Numbered from the stretch's first letter, positions 1 through 8,981 are shown. The stretch is 64,000 nucleotides of DNA from Mycobacterium senriense (GCF_019668465.1 NZ_AP024828.1:4712001-4776000); one strand, 5' to 3'. Numbers and translations are program-made. The notes: generated from the letters alone by a model not told the origin.

Positions 1-357
1 CGACGCCGAGCCGGGTACGACGGCGAGCGCCGCTTCGCAGATGCCGAGTTCGACGGCCGCCGCGGCCCGCCAGATCATTCCGGCGGCGGTGGCCCCACCG
101 AGATCCACGCGCTCGCCGAAATCCAGGGCCAAACCCAAATATTCGCACAGGGTGGCCGGCGCGAACATGGCCGACTCGGCGATGCCGTGGGTCAGCAGGC
201 CGTTGACACAGTCGGGGCCGACTCCGGCGTCCTCGATCGCCATCTTCGCCAGCACCGCGTATTGATCGAGGGTGAACAGCGGCGCGCGGGTGGGACGCCG
301 TTCGGCGGGCAACTCCGCGATCCCGACGATGGCTGCCTCGCCGCGCAGCCCGGTCAC
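1..357 (-). CDS. Thiolase-family protein (SCP-x/lipid-transfer type), C-terminus beyond left edge
   Basis: Partial gene: only the first 119 codons are inside the window. The reading frame from GTG at 357 shows a thiolase-like N-terminus (AAIVGIAELP near residues 8-17, then a Gly/Ala-rich segment). This fits the acetyl-CoA acetyltransferase/lipid-transfer thiolases that perform thiolytic or retro-aldol cleavage of acyl-CoA. The start overlaps the stop of the upstream MaoC gene by 4 bases (GTGA), so it is translationally coupled as the last visible gene of a beta-oxidation operon. The context (two FadE, two hot-dog hydratases, thiolase) matches the igr cholesterol operon, where this place is held by the aldolase Ltp2. 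Whether it is a true thiolase or an Ltp2-like aldolase cannot be told without the C-terminal half. Confidence 0.75.
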   Translation of the reverse strand, partial: MTGLRGEAAIVGIAELPAERRPTRAPLFTLDQYAVLAKMAIEDAGVGPDCVNGLLTHGIAESAMFAPATLCEYLGLALDFGERVDLGGATAAGMIWRAAAAVELGICEAALAVVPGSAS

Positions 358-800
358 GCCTGAGCTCCCCGCATCGGCAGCTCGACCGTCGCCATTCCCG
401 GCATCAGTATCGTGTCGTCGCGGCGCCCGGCGATGACGAGATCGACCAGCCCGGTTCCCGTGTCGCTCAGCCGTTTACCGGTGACCTCACCACCGAAGCT
501 GAGCGATTCGCCGGGATAGGCGACGGCCCGGTTCTGCACCGAGAACGACACCAGTCGCCCGCGCCCGCCGATCCAGTCGCCCAAGGCGCGGGCCAGCAGC
601 GCCGCCTGCAGCGGGCCGTGCACCAGGACCGTTTCGTAGCCTTCGGTGTCGCGGGCCCACTCTTTGTCGTAGTGGATGCGGTGGCCGTTGTAGGTGGCGG
701 CGCTGAAGAAGAACATCTGGGTTTCGTCGACGGTGACGGTCAGCGTGGGGATGTCCTCACCCACCGCGACGTCTTCGTAACACACCTGCGAGTCGGTCAT
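354..800 (-). CDS. MaoC-like (hot-dog) enoyl-CoA hydratase subunit
   Basis: 148 residues, the size of a single hot-dog domain such as ChsH1 of M. tuberculosis. A hydratase-2-like motif is visible: YNGHRIHYD near residues 38-46, followed about 15 residues later by VHGPLQAALL. The His/Asp pair there is where R-specific enoyl-CoA hydratases place their catalytic residues. It lies 7 bases downstream of a FAS1-like dehydratase half, and such pairs normally form a heteromeric hydratase in which only one subunit is catalytic. The likely role is hydration of an unsaturated acyl-CoA made by the two upstream acyl-CoA dehydrogenases. The substrate is unknown; a sterol or terpenoid side chain is suggested only by gene order. 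Confidence 0.85.
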   Translation of the reverse strand: MTDSQVCYEDVAVGEDIPTLTVTVDETQMFFFSAATYNGHRIHYDKEWARDTEGYETVLVHGPLQAALLARALGDWIGGRGRLVSFSVQNRAVAYPGESLSFGGEVTGKRLSDTGTGLVDLVIAGRRDDTILMPGMATVELPMRGAQA

Positions 801-807
801 TGCGCTC

Positions 808-1308
808 CTAGGGACGGGCGATCATCGATGTCGACGCTTCGGCCAGCAGGTCGCGATGCTGGTTGCGGTACACCGTGTGCCAGGTGACAAGAACGAATTT
901 GCCGGAGCGGCCTTGCTTTTCGACGATCGATTCGATGGTGCGGACCATCTCGATCTCGTCGCGGTGATAGGCGGGCAGGTGAAACGTGAAGCTCTCACCG
1001 CCGGCCATCCGCTTGGGGGCCCGGGGGAAGGCCAGGCTGCCGGAGACCGCCCCGGACGATCCGTCGGGACGCAGCGACTCGAGCGGCGAGACGCCGAGGA
1101 TCGCGTACTGGAGGAACAATGGAGGGCAGATGATGTCGCGATATCCATTGGCTCTGGCGTAATCCGGGTCGAAATACAGCGGGTTGTGGTCACCCACCGC
1201 CGCGGCCCAGCGTTGCCAATCGCGCCGGTTCACCTCGCCGGTCGCCGACGCTGCGACCGTGCCCACGCGGGACGCCGATTCCGCGTCGATCAAGCTGTCC
1301 TCGCTCAA
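808..1308 (-). CDS. FAS1-like dehydratase / MaoC N-terminal-type hot-dog protein
   Basis: 166 residues from a TTG start at 1308 that overlaps the stop of the upstream acyl-CoA dehydrogenase (TTGA). No ATG or GTG gives a better fit, so I chose TTG. The segment DHNPLYFDPDYA and the following PPLF are typical of FAS1-like/HadA-type dehydratases and of the N-terminal half of ChsH2. In M. tuberculosis ChsH2 this hot-dog domain is fused to a DUF35 zinc/OB domain that recruits the aldolase Ltp2. Here the protein ends after the hot-dog domain and no DUF35 follows before the next gene. It probably pairs with the 148-residue MaoC protein to form the hydratase. Products and substrates are inferred. Confidence 0.8.
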   Translation of the reverse strand: MSEDSLIDAESASRVGTVAASATGEVNRRDWQRWAAAVGDHNPLYFDPDYARANGYRDIICPPLFLQYAILGVSPLESLRPDGSSGAVSGSLAFPRAPKRMAGGESFTFHLPAYHRDEIEMVRTIESIVEKQGRSGKFVLVTWHTVYRNQHRDLLAEASTSMIARP

Positions 1309-2423
1309 CGGCGCTCCCCTTCGTCTGTCTCGTCGTGCAGGCACTGCTCGAGCCAGGAGGCCGCGACGTCGGCTCCACCGCCGAATGTCGAACCGAGCCG
1401 TGCGCGTTCGCTCCACAGGTGCAGGTCGGTCTCGGTGACATAGCCCATGCCGCCGTGCAATTGGTGGGCGTCCATCGTGATCAGCCGCGCCGCGGCGGCC
1501 GCGTGCATGCGCGCGACCGCTGTCTCCCTGGTCGCGACGCGGCCGCGTCCGAGCCAGAACACCGCCGCGTGCGCAGCCAATCGCGCTGCCGCGAGCGCGA
1601 TGTGCATGTTGGCGACCAGATGCTGGGCGGCCTGGAACGACGCGATGGGCCGGCCGAATTGATGACGCAGCTTGGTGTAGTCGACGGTGCGGTCCAACGC
1701 GGCTAGGCCGACGCCCACCAGGTCGAGCGATCCCAGCGCCGCGGCGATGTTGGCCAGCCGGCGCAGTGCCGGTGCGGTGACCCCGTCCAATGCCGCGTCG
1801 ACGGTGACGTCGTCGAAGCGCACCGTGCGAGCCTGGAACCCACCGGCCATGTCGAGCGGTTCCACGCTGACATCCCGGACATCGACGACGAAGAGCAGGG
1901 TGCGCCCGCCCGCCGCGGCCGACACCACGATGAGATCGGCGACGTCGATGTCGAGGACGTAATCCGCGGTTCCGTTGAGCCGCCACCGTTTTCCGGCGGG
2001 GTCGGCGTGCAGCGGCGGGGCGACGGCGGCGGCGTCGCGGGCGTTCCACAGCGCCGTGGTGGCCCGGACGTTCCCGGACGCGAGCTTCGGCAGCCAGCGG
2101 GCCTTGACGTCCGGGGAGCCGAGCTGGTCGATGGCCAGCGCGGCCTGCACGCTGCTGTGCACCGTCGTCGGGCACAGCGCGCGGCCGGCCTCGGTGTAGA
2201 AGACCGCCAGGTCGTCGAGCGAGCCGCCGGCGCCGCCGTACTCCTCGCTGATGGCCAGGCCGAAGACGCCGGCATCGGCCAGCGCCTTCCACAACGCCGG
2301 CGTGCCGCGGTCCGCGTCGGGTTCGCCGAGGGCGCGCACCAGCGCGATCGGGTTCTCGGCGGCCAGTAGGGCGCGCAACGCCGCGGCGAACTCGCGTTGT
2401 TCGGTAGTGGGGATCGTCTTCAT
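1305..2423 (-). CDS. Acyl-CoA dehydrogenase, small or beta-type subunit
   Basis: 372 residues with the acyl-CoA dehydrogenase fold: an N-terminal helical region, a central beta domain and a C-terminal motif HQLHGGMGYV near residues 325-334 that contacts FAD in this family. Mycobacterial sterol enzymes of this type work as alpha2beta2 heterotetramers encoded by adjacent fadE genes (ChsE1/ChsE2 and similar). This one resembles the subunit that lacks a full active site, and the gene immediately upstream on the same strand would be its partner. The start is ATG at 2423, 21 bases after the partner's stop. Its own stop is overlapped by the next gene. The role inferred is the first oxidation step of a CoA-activated side chain or ring fragment. 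Confidence 0.85.
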   Translation of the reverse strand: MKTIPTTEQREFAAALRALLAAENPIALVRALGEPDADRGTPALWKALADAGVFGLAISEEYGGAGGSLDDLAVFYTEAGRALCPTTVHSSVQAALAIDQLGSPDVKARWLPKLASGNVRATTALWNARDAAAVAPPLHADPAGKRWRLNGTADYVLDIDVADLIVVSAAAGGRTLLFVVDVRDVSVEPLDMAGGFQARTVRFDDVTVDAALDGVTAPALRRLANIAAALGSLDLVGVGLAALDRTVDYTKLRHQFGRPIASFQAAQHLVANMHIALAAARLAAHAAVFWLGRGRVATRETAVARMHAAAAARLITMDAHQLHGGMGYVTETDLHLWSERARLGSTFGGGADVAASWLEQCLHDETDEGERR

Positions 2424-2444
2424 CGGCGGTGTATGGGCTCGGGG

Positions 2445-3623
2445 TCAGCGTTCATAGGAGGGCATTGCGTGCCCGCGCTGGGCGATGATGTCGCGCAGCA
2501 CCTCGTTGGTACCCCCGCCGAAGCGCATCAGCGGGGCGGCCCGGTAAAGACGCTCGAATTTGCCTGCCAGCGGGGCCTTTTCGCTGCGATGCGCCAGCAG
2601 ACCGTCGGGGCCGAGAAGGTCGAGCGCCAGGTCGGCGATGCGCTGGCGCAGCTCGCTGGTGAACACCTTCTCGACGCTGACCTCGACGCTGGGAATGACG
2701 CCGCTGTCGAGGATCGACGCCGCCTCGTAACCCATCAGGACGGCCACCGCGACGTCGGCCTCGGCCTGCACCAACCGGCGGCGAATCGACGGATCGTCGG
2801 CGGGCACGGACCCGTCGCGCCGCGGGCGTCGCGCCAGCTCGTGCAGTTCCTCGACCGCGCGGCGCAGGTCTCCTGCGTTGGTCAGCGCACCGCGTTCGAG
2901 ATCGAGGGCGCCGGTGATATAGGTCCAGCCGCGGTCGACCTCGCCGACCAGGTTGGTGCCCGGTACCCGTACGTCACGGAAGTGCACCTCATTGGTGCGG
3001 TAGCCAGACCAGGCGTACAGCGGGCGGATGTCGACGCCTGGGCTGTCGATCGGCACCATGATGACCGAAATGCCCCGATGCCGGGCGGCGCTGGGATCGG
3101 TGCGGACACAGAGCCATTCGTGCGTCGCACGCTGGGCGCCGCTGTTCCAGATCTTGGTGCCGTTGATCACCCATTCCTCGCCGTCAAGCGTGGCGCTGGT
3201 CCGCAGGCCGGCCAGGTCGGTTCCCGCCTCCGGCTCGGAATAGCCGACCGCGCAGATCATCTCGCCCCGCGCGATCGGGGGCAGCCATTCGGTCTTGTTG
3301 CGCTCGGTGCCGTGCCGCATGATCATCGGCGCCACCGAGGTCACCGTCAGGTCGGGGCCGGGCACGCCCCAATATTCGAATTCGCTCATCAGCAGATGCA
3401 GGTGGATCGCGCCGAGCCCCAGGCCCCCATATTCGCGCGGCCAGTTCAGCCCGAACCAGCCCTTGGCCCCGATCTTGCGTCTAAACCGGGCGACTTCCCC
3501 GTCGCGAAATTCCAGGTCGTGCTCGGCGAGCTCGGCGCGCAATTCCGGGGTGACGTTCTGGTGCAGAAACTCGCGGACCTCGGCCAGCCAGGCGCGCTGC
3601 CCAGCGTCGAGTTCGAAATCCAT
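2445..3623 (-). CDS. Acyl-CoA dehydrogenase, FadE large or alpha-type subunit
   Basis: About 392 residues from ATG at 3623. An in-frame extension to 3656 exists, but the family normally begins MDFEL-like, as this start does. Recognisable elements are GYSEPEAGTDLA near residues 125-136 (substrate and FAD contact), the NGTKIWNSGA segment, and FGGGTNEV near the C-terminus, characteristic of the FAD-binding end of acyl-CoA dehydrogenases. It is the first gene of the leftward operon running off the left edge and is likely to form a heterotetramer with the following gene. Roughly 250 bases upstream are free of genes and must contain the operon promoter. I found no convincing KstR-type palindrome there. 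Confidence 0.87.
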   Translation of the reverse strand: MDFELDAGQRAWLAEVREFLHQNVTPELRAELAEHDLEFRDGEVARFRRKIGAKGWFGLNWPREYGGLGLGAIHLHLLMSEFEYWGVPGPDLTVTSVAPMIMRHGTERNKTEWLPPIARGEMICAVGYSEPEAGTDLAGLRTSATLDGEEWVINGTKIWNSGAQRATHEWLCVRTDPSAARHRGISVIMVPIDSPGVDIRPLYAWSGYRTNEVHFRDVRVPGTNLVGEVDRGWTYITGALDLERGALTNAGDLRRAVEELHELARRPRRDGSVPADDPSIRRRLVQAEADVAVAVLMGYEAASILDSGVIPSVEVSVEKVFTSELRQRIADLALDLLGPDGLLAHRSEKAPLAGKFERLYRAAPLMRFGGGTNEVLRDIIAQRGHAMPSYER

Positions 3624-3876
3624 TCCGGCGCCTGTGCCTTTCCGCATGCTTTTCACCGAGCGTCGTCAGCGTAACGCCACCGCGAGATGGCGCCGGGAAT
3701 TTCGGTATTGCGGCACGAGCGGCCGCCGACATCGCCGGCGCGCCGACTGTAAATGCGCTGTCAAACTCCCGTTAAAACGCGTAGACACCCTCGCGGTTAT
3801 CCGGGCGGCCTGCGAGGATTTTCAGATCGGCTGGTCGACGCGGACCAGGCATTCTGCCCGGCCTGAGGGAGAAGTC

Positions 3877-4041
3877 ATGCCCACTGTTGAGATGCGCCTC
3901 CGCGAAGATTTGCGCAACTACGCCGTCGAATTGCGGCAACTGGCTTACACGCTGCCGCTGGGCGTGGGCGAGCACGATCTGCTGCAGCTGTCCGACCGCA
4001 TGCGCGCCGCGGCCGAGCAGTTGGTCCGCAAGGGCGCCTGA
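3877..4041 (+). CDS. Small hypothetical protein, 54 residues
   Basis: A short ORF with a strong ribosome binding site (GAGGGAGAAG, about 4 bases before the ATG) that ends 10 bases before the convergent ABC transporter gene. The product is mostly helical in appearance with heptad-like Leu spacing (LRNYAVELRQLAYTLPLG, then LLQLSDRMRAAAEQL). No membrane segment or Cys/His cluster is present. I do not recognise the family. It stands alone between a divergent fadE promoter region and the transporter, so the context gives no function. Codon usage is GC-rich like its neighbours. Confidence 0.7.
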   Translation: MPTVEMRLREDLRNYAVELRQLAYTLPLGVGEHDLLQLSDRMRAAAEQLVRKGA

Positions 4042-4051
4042 ACGGACGCGC

Positions 4052-6718
4052 TCAGCCGCCCCTGAGGCGGATCTTCCAGCGCACGAAGCCCAGATAGACG
4101 GCGCTGATGACGAACAGCATGCCGACGTCGAACCACCACGACGCCGGGGTGTGCCGCCAGTGCGAGTCCTTGGGAATGACCGGTCCCGGCTCCAGCTTGA
4201 GCAGGTCGGCGGTGGAGGCCGACGCCGCGAATCCCCACCGCGCCGGTGTCGCCCACGACATCTGGTCCAGCCCGACGCGCGCGGTGACCGGGATCATCCC
4301 GCCGGAGAACACCAGCTGCGACATCACGGCCACCACCAACAACGGCATGATCTGCTCGTTGGACTTGGCAACCGCCGACAGGGCCAGCCCCAGCATCGCC
4401 GACGCGACGCACGTCAACGCGACGTCCGCGAACAGCTCCAGACCGGGCTTGCCCAGCGCGACGGCCCCCTGTGTCGGGGCGCCCTTGCCGAGCACCGCGA
4501 TGATGCTGACGATCGCCGACTGGACGATCGCGAAGACCGTGTACACGCAGACCTTGGCCAACAGGTACGCCGACGTGGACAACCCGACCGCCTGTTCGCG
4601 CAGGAAGATGGCGCGCTCACCGATCAGGTCGCGGATGGTCAGGGCGGTGCCCATGAACACCGCGCCGACGTTCAGCAGCACCAGGATCTGCCCGGGCTCG
4701 TTGGGCGCGGCGCCCATCGGGTTCGGGATGCCGAAGCCGACATCGCCGGGCACCGACATCGACAACGACCCCATGATGAACGGCAGGAGCGCGAGGAAGA
4801 CGAAGTAGCCGCGGTCCGAAATGATCAGCCGCATCTGACGCCGGGCGATCGTGGAGAACTGGCGGAACAGGCTGGTGTGCGAGGGATCGCCCAGTTCGGC
4901 GGGTTTCTCCGCGGGCGGCGGAGCGGGCGGAGGACCCGTCCGGGCCAGGTAGCGCGCCCGGGACCCGTCGGGGTCGTTGGCGACCGTGCTGAAGATGTCG
5001 GCCCAGTTGGTGGTGCCCATGGCGGGACCGATCTGGCTCGGCGGGCCGCAGAACGCGGTCTTGCCGCCGGGCGCGAGCAGTAATACCTGATCGCAGACGT
5101 CGAGGTAGGTCAGCGAGTGGGTGACCACGAGCACCACGCGGCCGGCGTCGGCCAGCTGCCGCAGCATGGTCATCACCTGCCGATCCAGCGCCGGGTCCAG
5201 GCCGGAGGTCGGCTCGTCGAGGATCAGCAGCGACGGACCCGTGAGCAGCTCGAGCGCCACGGACGCGCGTTTGCGCTGACCGCCGGACAGCTTGTCGACC
5301 CGGGTGTGCAGGTGCTGGGTCATCTCGAGTTCTTCGAGCACCCGGGCCACCACCTGGGCGCGGTCGTCCTTGGTGGTGTCCGGCGGGAGCCGTAGTTCGG
5401 CGGCGTACATCAGCGCCTGCTGCACGGTCAGCTGCCCGTGCACCACATCGTCCTGGGGCACCATTCCGATCCTGCTGCGCAGCGAGGCGTACTCGGCATG
5501 GATGTTGTGGCCCTCGAACGACACGGTCCCCGTCGTCGGGTGGGTGTACCCGGCGACCAGCCGGGCGAAGGTCGACTTGCCCGCGCCGGAGGGCCCGATG
5601 ATCGCCGTCAGGGTGCCGGGAAGCGCGGTCAACGAGATGTTGTCCAGCAGCGTTTTGTTGTTCTCGATCGTCCAGGTCACCCCGCGCGCGTCGAGGCCGC
5701 CGGTACGCGTGGCGGTCGCCGTCTGGTCGCGGCGGGCCAGGGTGCCGCCGTGAAAGATCAGGTCGATGTTGCCGATCGTGACCACGTCGCCGTCGTGCAG
5801 CACGGCCGAATCGACCCGGGCACCGTTGACGAAGGTGCCGTTGATGCTGCGGTTGTCGTGGATCTCGGTTCCGGAGGGCGTCGGGACCAGGGTGGCGTGA
5901 TGGCGCGATGCCAGCACCTCGGGGATGACGATGTCGTTGTCGTTGGCGCGGCCTATCTTGATCGCGCCCGGCACGTCCAGCCCGGTCTTGCCCGGCCGCA
6001 GGATCTTCATCATCGACGTCGCGATGACGGACGAGTCGCCGCCGACGCGGCCCGTCTGGGGCGCGGCCGGTTCGGCGGTGGTCGGCGGCGCCGCATGCGC
6101 CGACGGTGACCGGTAGATCTGCGGGGCGTGCTGGGAGCCGCTGGGCGGGGCGCTCGGTAGACCGCTGGTCGGGTACCGGGGCTGCGGCCCGGCCGGATGG
6201 CTCGGCGTGGGTCCGTTGGGCGGCTGGCTCGGCTGTGCGGCGGTGGACGGATGGGCGAGGTGCCGGAACGAGGCCGACGCCGGCTGCTGGGGCTGGCCGG
6301 GCCATTGCGTGCCGAATGGCTGGTCCTGCGGCGCCCGCGCCAGCGGTTCGCTGGGGCTGCTGACGATCGGTATGGACGTGGTCAGCGGGGGCCGGCCGGC
6401 CGAGCCCTGGTGGCGGCCGACCTCGAAGGCGAGCGCGGGACCGTCGGGATTGCCCATGTTGATGCGCAGGCCGTCCTGGATGTCGACGACCGGGACGCGG
6501 CGGTTGTGCACATAGAGGCCGTTCAGGCTGCCGTTGTCGATGGCGATCCATCGGCCCTGGTCATACCGCACGATCAGGTGGTTGCGGGAGATCAGCGGGT
6601 GGGCGACTCGCAGGTCGGCGCGCAGGTCACGCCCGATCACTACGTCGTTGCCCGGCGCGAAGGTGCGCTCGGCTCCCTCGTACCGCACGGTGAGCGCAGG
6701 CGGGGCTGGTGGGGTCAT
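4052..6718 (-). CDS. ABC exporter with two FHA domains (Rv1747-like)
   Basis: 888 residues, close to M. tuberculosis Rv1747 (865). In order: FHA1 (about 10-95, GRDLRAD and SRNHL), a Pro/Ser/Gln-rich linker (about 100-220), FHA2 (about 240-320, SRHHA and NRSINGT), an ABC domain with Walker A GPSGAGKS, signature LSGGQRKR and Walker B LLILDEPTSGLDP, then an ABC-2 membrane domain with about six helices. Rv1747 exports cell-envelope glycolipid precursors and is regulated by kinase phosphorylation in the linker and FHA binding; the same is inferred here. In M. tuberculosis pknF lies next door, but here no kinase is adjacent. I chose ATG 6718 over TTG 6727. No Shine-Dalgarno is seen, but TACAGT lies 8 bases upstream, which would fit a leaderless or nearly leaderless mRNA. 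Confidence 0.93.
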   Translation of the reverse strand: MTPPAPPALTVRYEGAERTFAPGNDVVIGRDLRADLRVAHPLISRNHLIVRYDQGRWIAIDNGSLNGLYVHNRRVPVVDIQDGLRINMGNPDGPALAFEVGRHQGSAGRPPLTTSIPIVSSPSEPLARAPQDQPFGTQWPGQPQQPASASFRHLAHPSTAAQPSQPPNGPTPSHPAGPQPRYPTSGLPSAPPSGSQHAPQIYRSPSAHAAPPTTAEPAAPQTGRVGGDSSVIATSMMKILRPGKTGLDVPGAIKIGRANDNDIVIPEVLASRHHATLVPTPSGTEIHDNRSINGTFVNGARVDSAVLHDGDVVTIGNIDLIFHGGTLARRDQTATATRTGGLDARGVTWTIENNKTLLDNISLTALPGTLTAIIGPSGAGKSTFARLVAGYTHPTTGTVSFEGHNIHAEYASLRSRIGMVPQDDVVHGQLTVQQALMYAAELRLPPDTTKDDRAQVVARVLEELEMTQHLHTRVDKLSGGQRKRASVALELLTGPSLLILDEPTSGLDPALDRQVMTMLRQLADAGRVVLVVTHSLTYLDVCDQVLLLAPGGKTAFCGPPSQIGPAMGTTNWADIFSTVANDPDGSRARYLARTGPPPAPPPAEKPAELGDPSHTSLFRQFSTIARRQMRLIISDRGYFVFLALLPFIMGSLSMSVPGDVGFGIPNPMGAAPNEPGQILVLLNVGAVFMGTALTIRDLIGERAIFLREQAVGLSTSAYLLAKVCVYTVFAIVQSAIVSIIAVLGKGAPTQGAVALGKPGLELFADVALTCVASAMLGLALSAVAKSNEQIMPLLVVAVMSQLVFSGGMIPVTARVGLDQMSWATPARWGFAASASTADLLKLEPGPVIPKDSHWRHTPASWWFDVGMLFVISAVYLGFVRWKIRLRGG

Positions 6719-6879
6719 CAGGACCAACTGTAACGGCAGCGGCGCAACTTATGCGCTGGGTTCTTTGCCGGGCGCCTGTTCGCGCAACCGCAGCCAAGAC
6801 CCGGCGCCGGGACACGGTGCCGGGTCACCGAAACAGCGGGACGGCGAACCGGCTTGCGGCGCAGTTACTTTCGGCGCCT

Positions 6880-7929
6880 TCAACCGGCCACCGCGGCGTT
6901 GCGCAGGCTGCGCACACTCGGGACTCTCGCGCGAACAGCGGTGACGTCCTTGACGAAGTCACCAAGGTATTTGATGGCGCGCCGGCCCTCGGGCAAAATG
7001 TCTGCGGCCAAAGGGAAGTCGTGGATCTGCCCCTCCCACAGATGCAGATCGCAGTGGATCCCGCTGGCTTCCAAGCGTTTCGCCATCAGCTCGGCATCGG
7101 CGAGCAGCAACTCGTCCGAGCTGGCGTGAATGGTGACCGGCGGCAACGAGGACAGGTCGGCGTCCACCGGGGAAGCGACCGTGCCGTCGCCTTCGCCCTT
7201 GCCCTCCACAACCTGTGCGTTGCTGAGGAATTGGGCGAACCTGGAGAAGGCCCGGCGAGTGAACATCGAACACTTGCGGACGTTGCGGTGCTTGAGTTTT
7301 CGCACGGGATCCGCATCGGTGAACGGCGAGACAGCCGCAACTCCGGCCGGCTCCATGATGCCGTCCTGGATCGCCAGGAGTGTGGTCATGAACGCCAGAT
7401 ATCCCCCGGCGGAGTCGCCGGCCACGACAACCTGGTCGCCGTCGTACCCGTGATCCTGCAGCCAGCGCAGGCCACTGATCCCGTCGTCGATGGCGTCGGT
7501 GATCTGGTGTGCGGGCAGCTTTCGGTATGCGACGGCGAGGATGACGGCATCGGCCGCCTTCGACAAGCGGGCCACCATGGAACGGTGCGTGTTGAGGCCA
7601 CAGGTGAGGAATGCGCCGCCGTGCAAATACAGGATTGCCCGCTCCCCCGAGACGCCGGGCGCGCGAACCAATTCGGCGGCACAGTTGTCCAGCCGCACCG
7701 ATTCGGTTTTCGCCGCATATCCGACACGCGGGACCAATCCCGCGACTGTGTCGACGTATTCGAACGGCCAATGCAGATTCGGCGTCATGGCCCACGCGCG
7801 GATCGCGTTTTTCACGATCAACCGGCTGGCAAGTCCCACGGCAACTGACTGCGGACTATGACGGTGATGAACGCGTCTCGTCGTCGCCACGCTCGGCAAT
7901 ATATGTGTCGGTTCGGCTGTACTCACCAT
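6880..7929 (-). CDS. Alpha/beta-hydrolase esterase of the hormone-sensitive lipase (Lip) family
   Basis: 349 residues from ATG 7929, preceded by AGGAGG at 9 bases spacing; an in-frame TTG at 7938 sits too close to that site. The HGGAF oxyanion-hole motif, the nucleophile elbow GDSAGG, an Asp within ASSDELL and a His near HDFPLA form the usual HSL-family catalytic triad. The family hydrolyses short to medium acyl esters and is highly expanded in mycobacteria (LipF, LipH, LipI, LipW and others). I cannot assign it to one of these. No signal peptide is obvious, so it is probably cytoplasmic or envelope-associated. It is a single gene: the next gene on the right is divergent. Confidence 0.88.
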   Translation of the reverse strand: MVSTAEPTHILPSVATTRRVHHRHSPQSVAVGLASRLIVKNAIRAWAMTPNLHWPFEYVDTVAGLVPRVGYAAKTESVRLDNCAAELVRAPGVSGERAILYLHGGAFLTCGLNTHRSMVARLSKAADAVILAVAYRKLPAHQITDAIDDGISGLRWLQDHGYDGDQVVVAGDSAGGYLAFMTTLLAIQDGIMEPAGVAAVSPFTDADPVRKLKHRNVRKCSMFTRRAFSRFAQFLSNAQVVEGKGEGDGTVASPVDADLSSLPPVTIHASSDELLLADAELMAKRLEASGIHCDLHLWEGQIHDFPLAADILPEGRRAIKYLGDFVKDVTAVRARVPSVRSLRNAAVAG

Positions 7930-8135
7930 GGGTTGCAACCTCCTAAGTGGGGGGCGGATACCCCCCGCCGCCGAGGGCTAACGGGAAATTAACGCGCGGG
8001 AAATGTCGTGTACATCACTGTTTGCCGGCGGCGGAGATGGGTATCACTCGTCAATCTCTCTTGCGGTCGGCGCGCGGGCGTGATCAGACCGAACCGGCTG
8101 TTGCTCAACCCCCTGGATGCCCCAAGATATGAGCG

Positions 8136-8981
8136 GTGACACATGCAACGAGCCCCGAGCCGCTACTGACCGAGCGGGTGGCGGTCGTCACCGGCGGCGC
8201 AGGAGGAATCGGCGCAGCCACCGCGCGACTGTTCGCCGTACACGGCGCCAACGTGATCATCGCCGACGTCGACGCCGACCTTGCCGACGCGACGGCGGCC
8301 TCGATCACCGAGGCCGGCGGGTCGGCGCTGGCGGTCGTCACCGACGTCCGTGACGTCGATCAGGTCTCCCGCTTGGCCACAACGGTCCTCGACCGGTTCG
8401 GCCGGGTCGACGTGCTGGTCAACAACGTGGGCCACTGGCTACGGCATCCCGGAAACTTCGCCAACACCGACCCACAACTATGGGACGAGCTCTACCGCAT
8501 CAACCTGCACCACGTTTTCCTGCTGACCCACGCGTTCCTGCCGGCCATGATCGAGCGGCACGCCGGTGCAATCGTGAACGTCTCGTCGGTCGAGGGGCTG
8601 CGCGGCTATCCGGAGGATCCGGTGTATGCCGCCTTCAAAGCCGCCGTCAACGCGTTCACCCGCAGCCTCGCGGTCCAGGTGGGCAACGACGGCGTGCGGG
8701 TGAACGCCATCGCGCCCGATGTCACCGAATCCCTGCAAGTGCCCTATTCGCAATGGCTTTCAGCCGAGGAACAGGCGCAATGGCCGCAGTGGGTTCCGGT
8801 CGGGCGGATGGGCCTGCCCGAGGATCAGGCCAGGGTCATCCTGTTTTTGGCCTCCGACCTCTCGGGCTTCGTCACCGGCCACGTCATCCCGACCGACGGC
8901 GGCACCGGCGCGGCCGGCGGATGGTTCCGCTCGGCGCGCCGGCCCGATCGCCAGTGGACCAATCGGCCCGTCGCCCCCTGA
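8136..8981 (+). CDS. Short-chain dehydrogenase/reductase
   Basis: 281 residues from GTG 8136. A classical SDR: TGGAGGIG cofactor loop (about residues 19-26), NNVGHW in place of NNAG, a Ser in NVSSVEG, and the catalytic YAAFK. The fold predicts NAD(P)-dependent oxidation or reduction of an alcohol or ketone. An Asp at the end of the second strand (IIADVDAD) suggests preference for NAD. The last about 20 residues are a polar tail (WFRSARRPDRQW) that SDRs usually lack. Its stop codon directly abuts the stop codon of the convergent methyltransferase gene, leaving no room for a separate terminator. A link to the polyketide genes on the other strand is possible but unproven. Confidence 0.88.
   Translation: MTHATSPEPLLTERVAVVTGGAGGIGAATARLFAVHGANVIIADVDADLADATAASITEAGGSALAVVTDVRDVDQVSRLATTVLDRFGRVDVLVNNVGHWLRHPGNFANTDPQLWDELYRINLHHVFLLTHAFLPAMIERHAGAIVNVSSVEGLRGYPEDPVYAAFKAAVNAFTRSLAVQVGNDGVRVNAIAPDVTESLQVPYSQWLSAEEQAQWPQWVPVGRMGLPEDQARVILFLASDLSGFVTGHVIPTDGGTGAAGGWFRSARRPDRQWTNRPVAP

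Noticed and set aside
808..2292. A 494-codon frame joining the FAS1-like dehydratase to upstream sequence
   Set aside because: The upstream part is a shadow of the acyl-CoA dehydrogenase in another frame; only the part after 1308 has family motifs.
4056..4070. Hairpin CCGCC-CCTGA-GGCGG at the end of the ABC gene
   Set aside because: Only a 5-base stem inside coding sequence and without a T-run; weak as a terminator.
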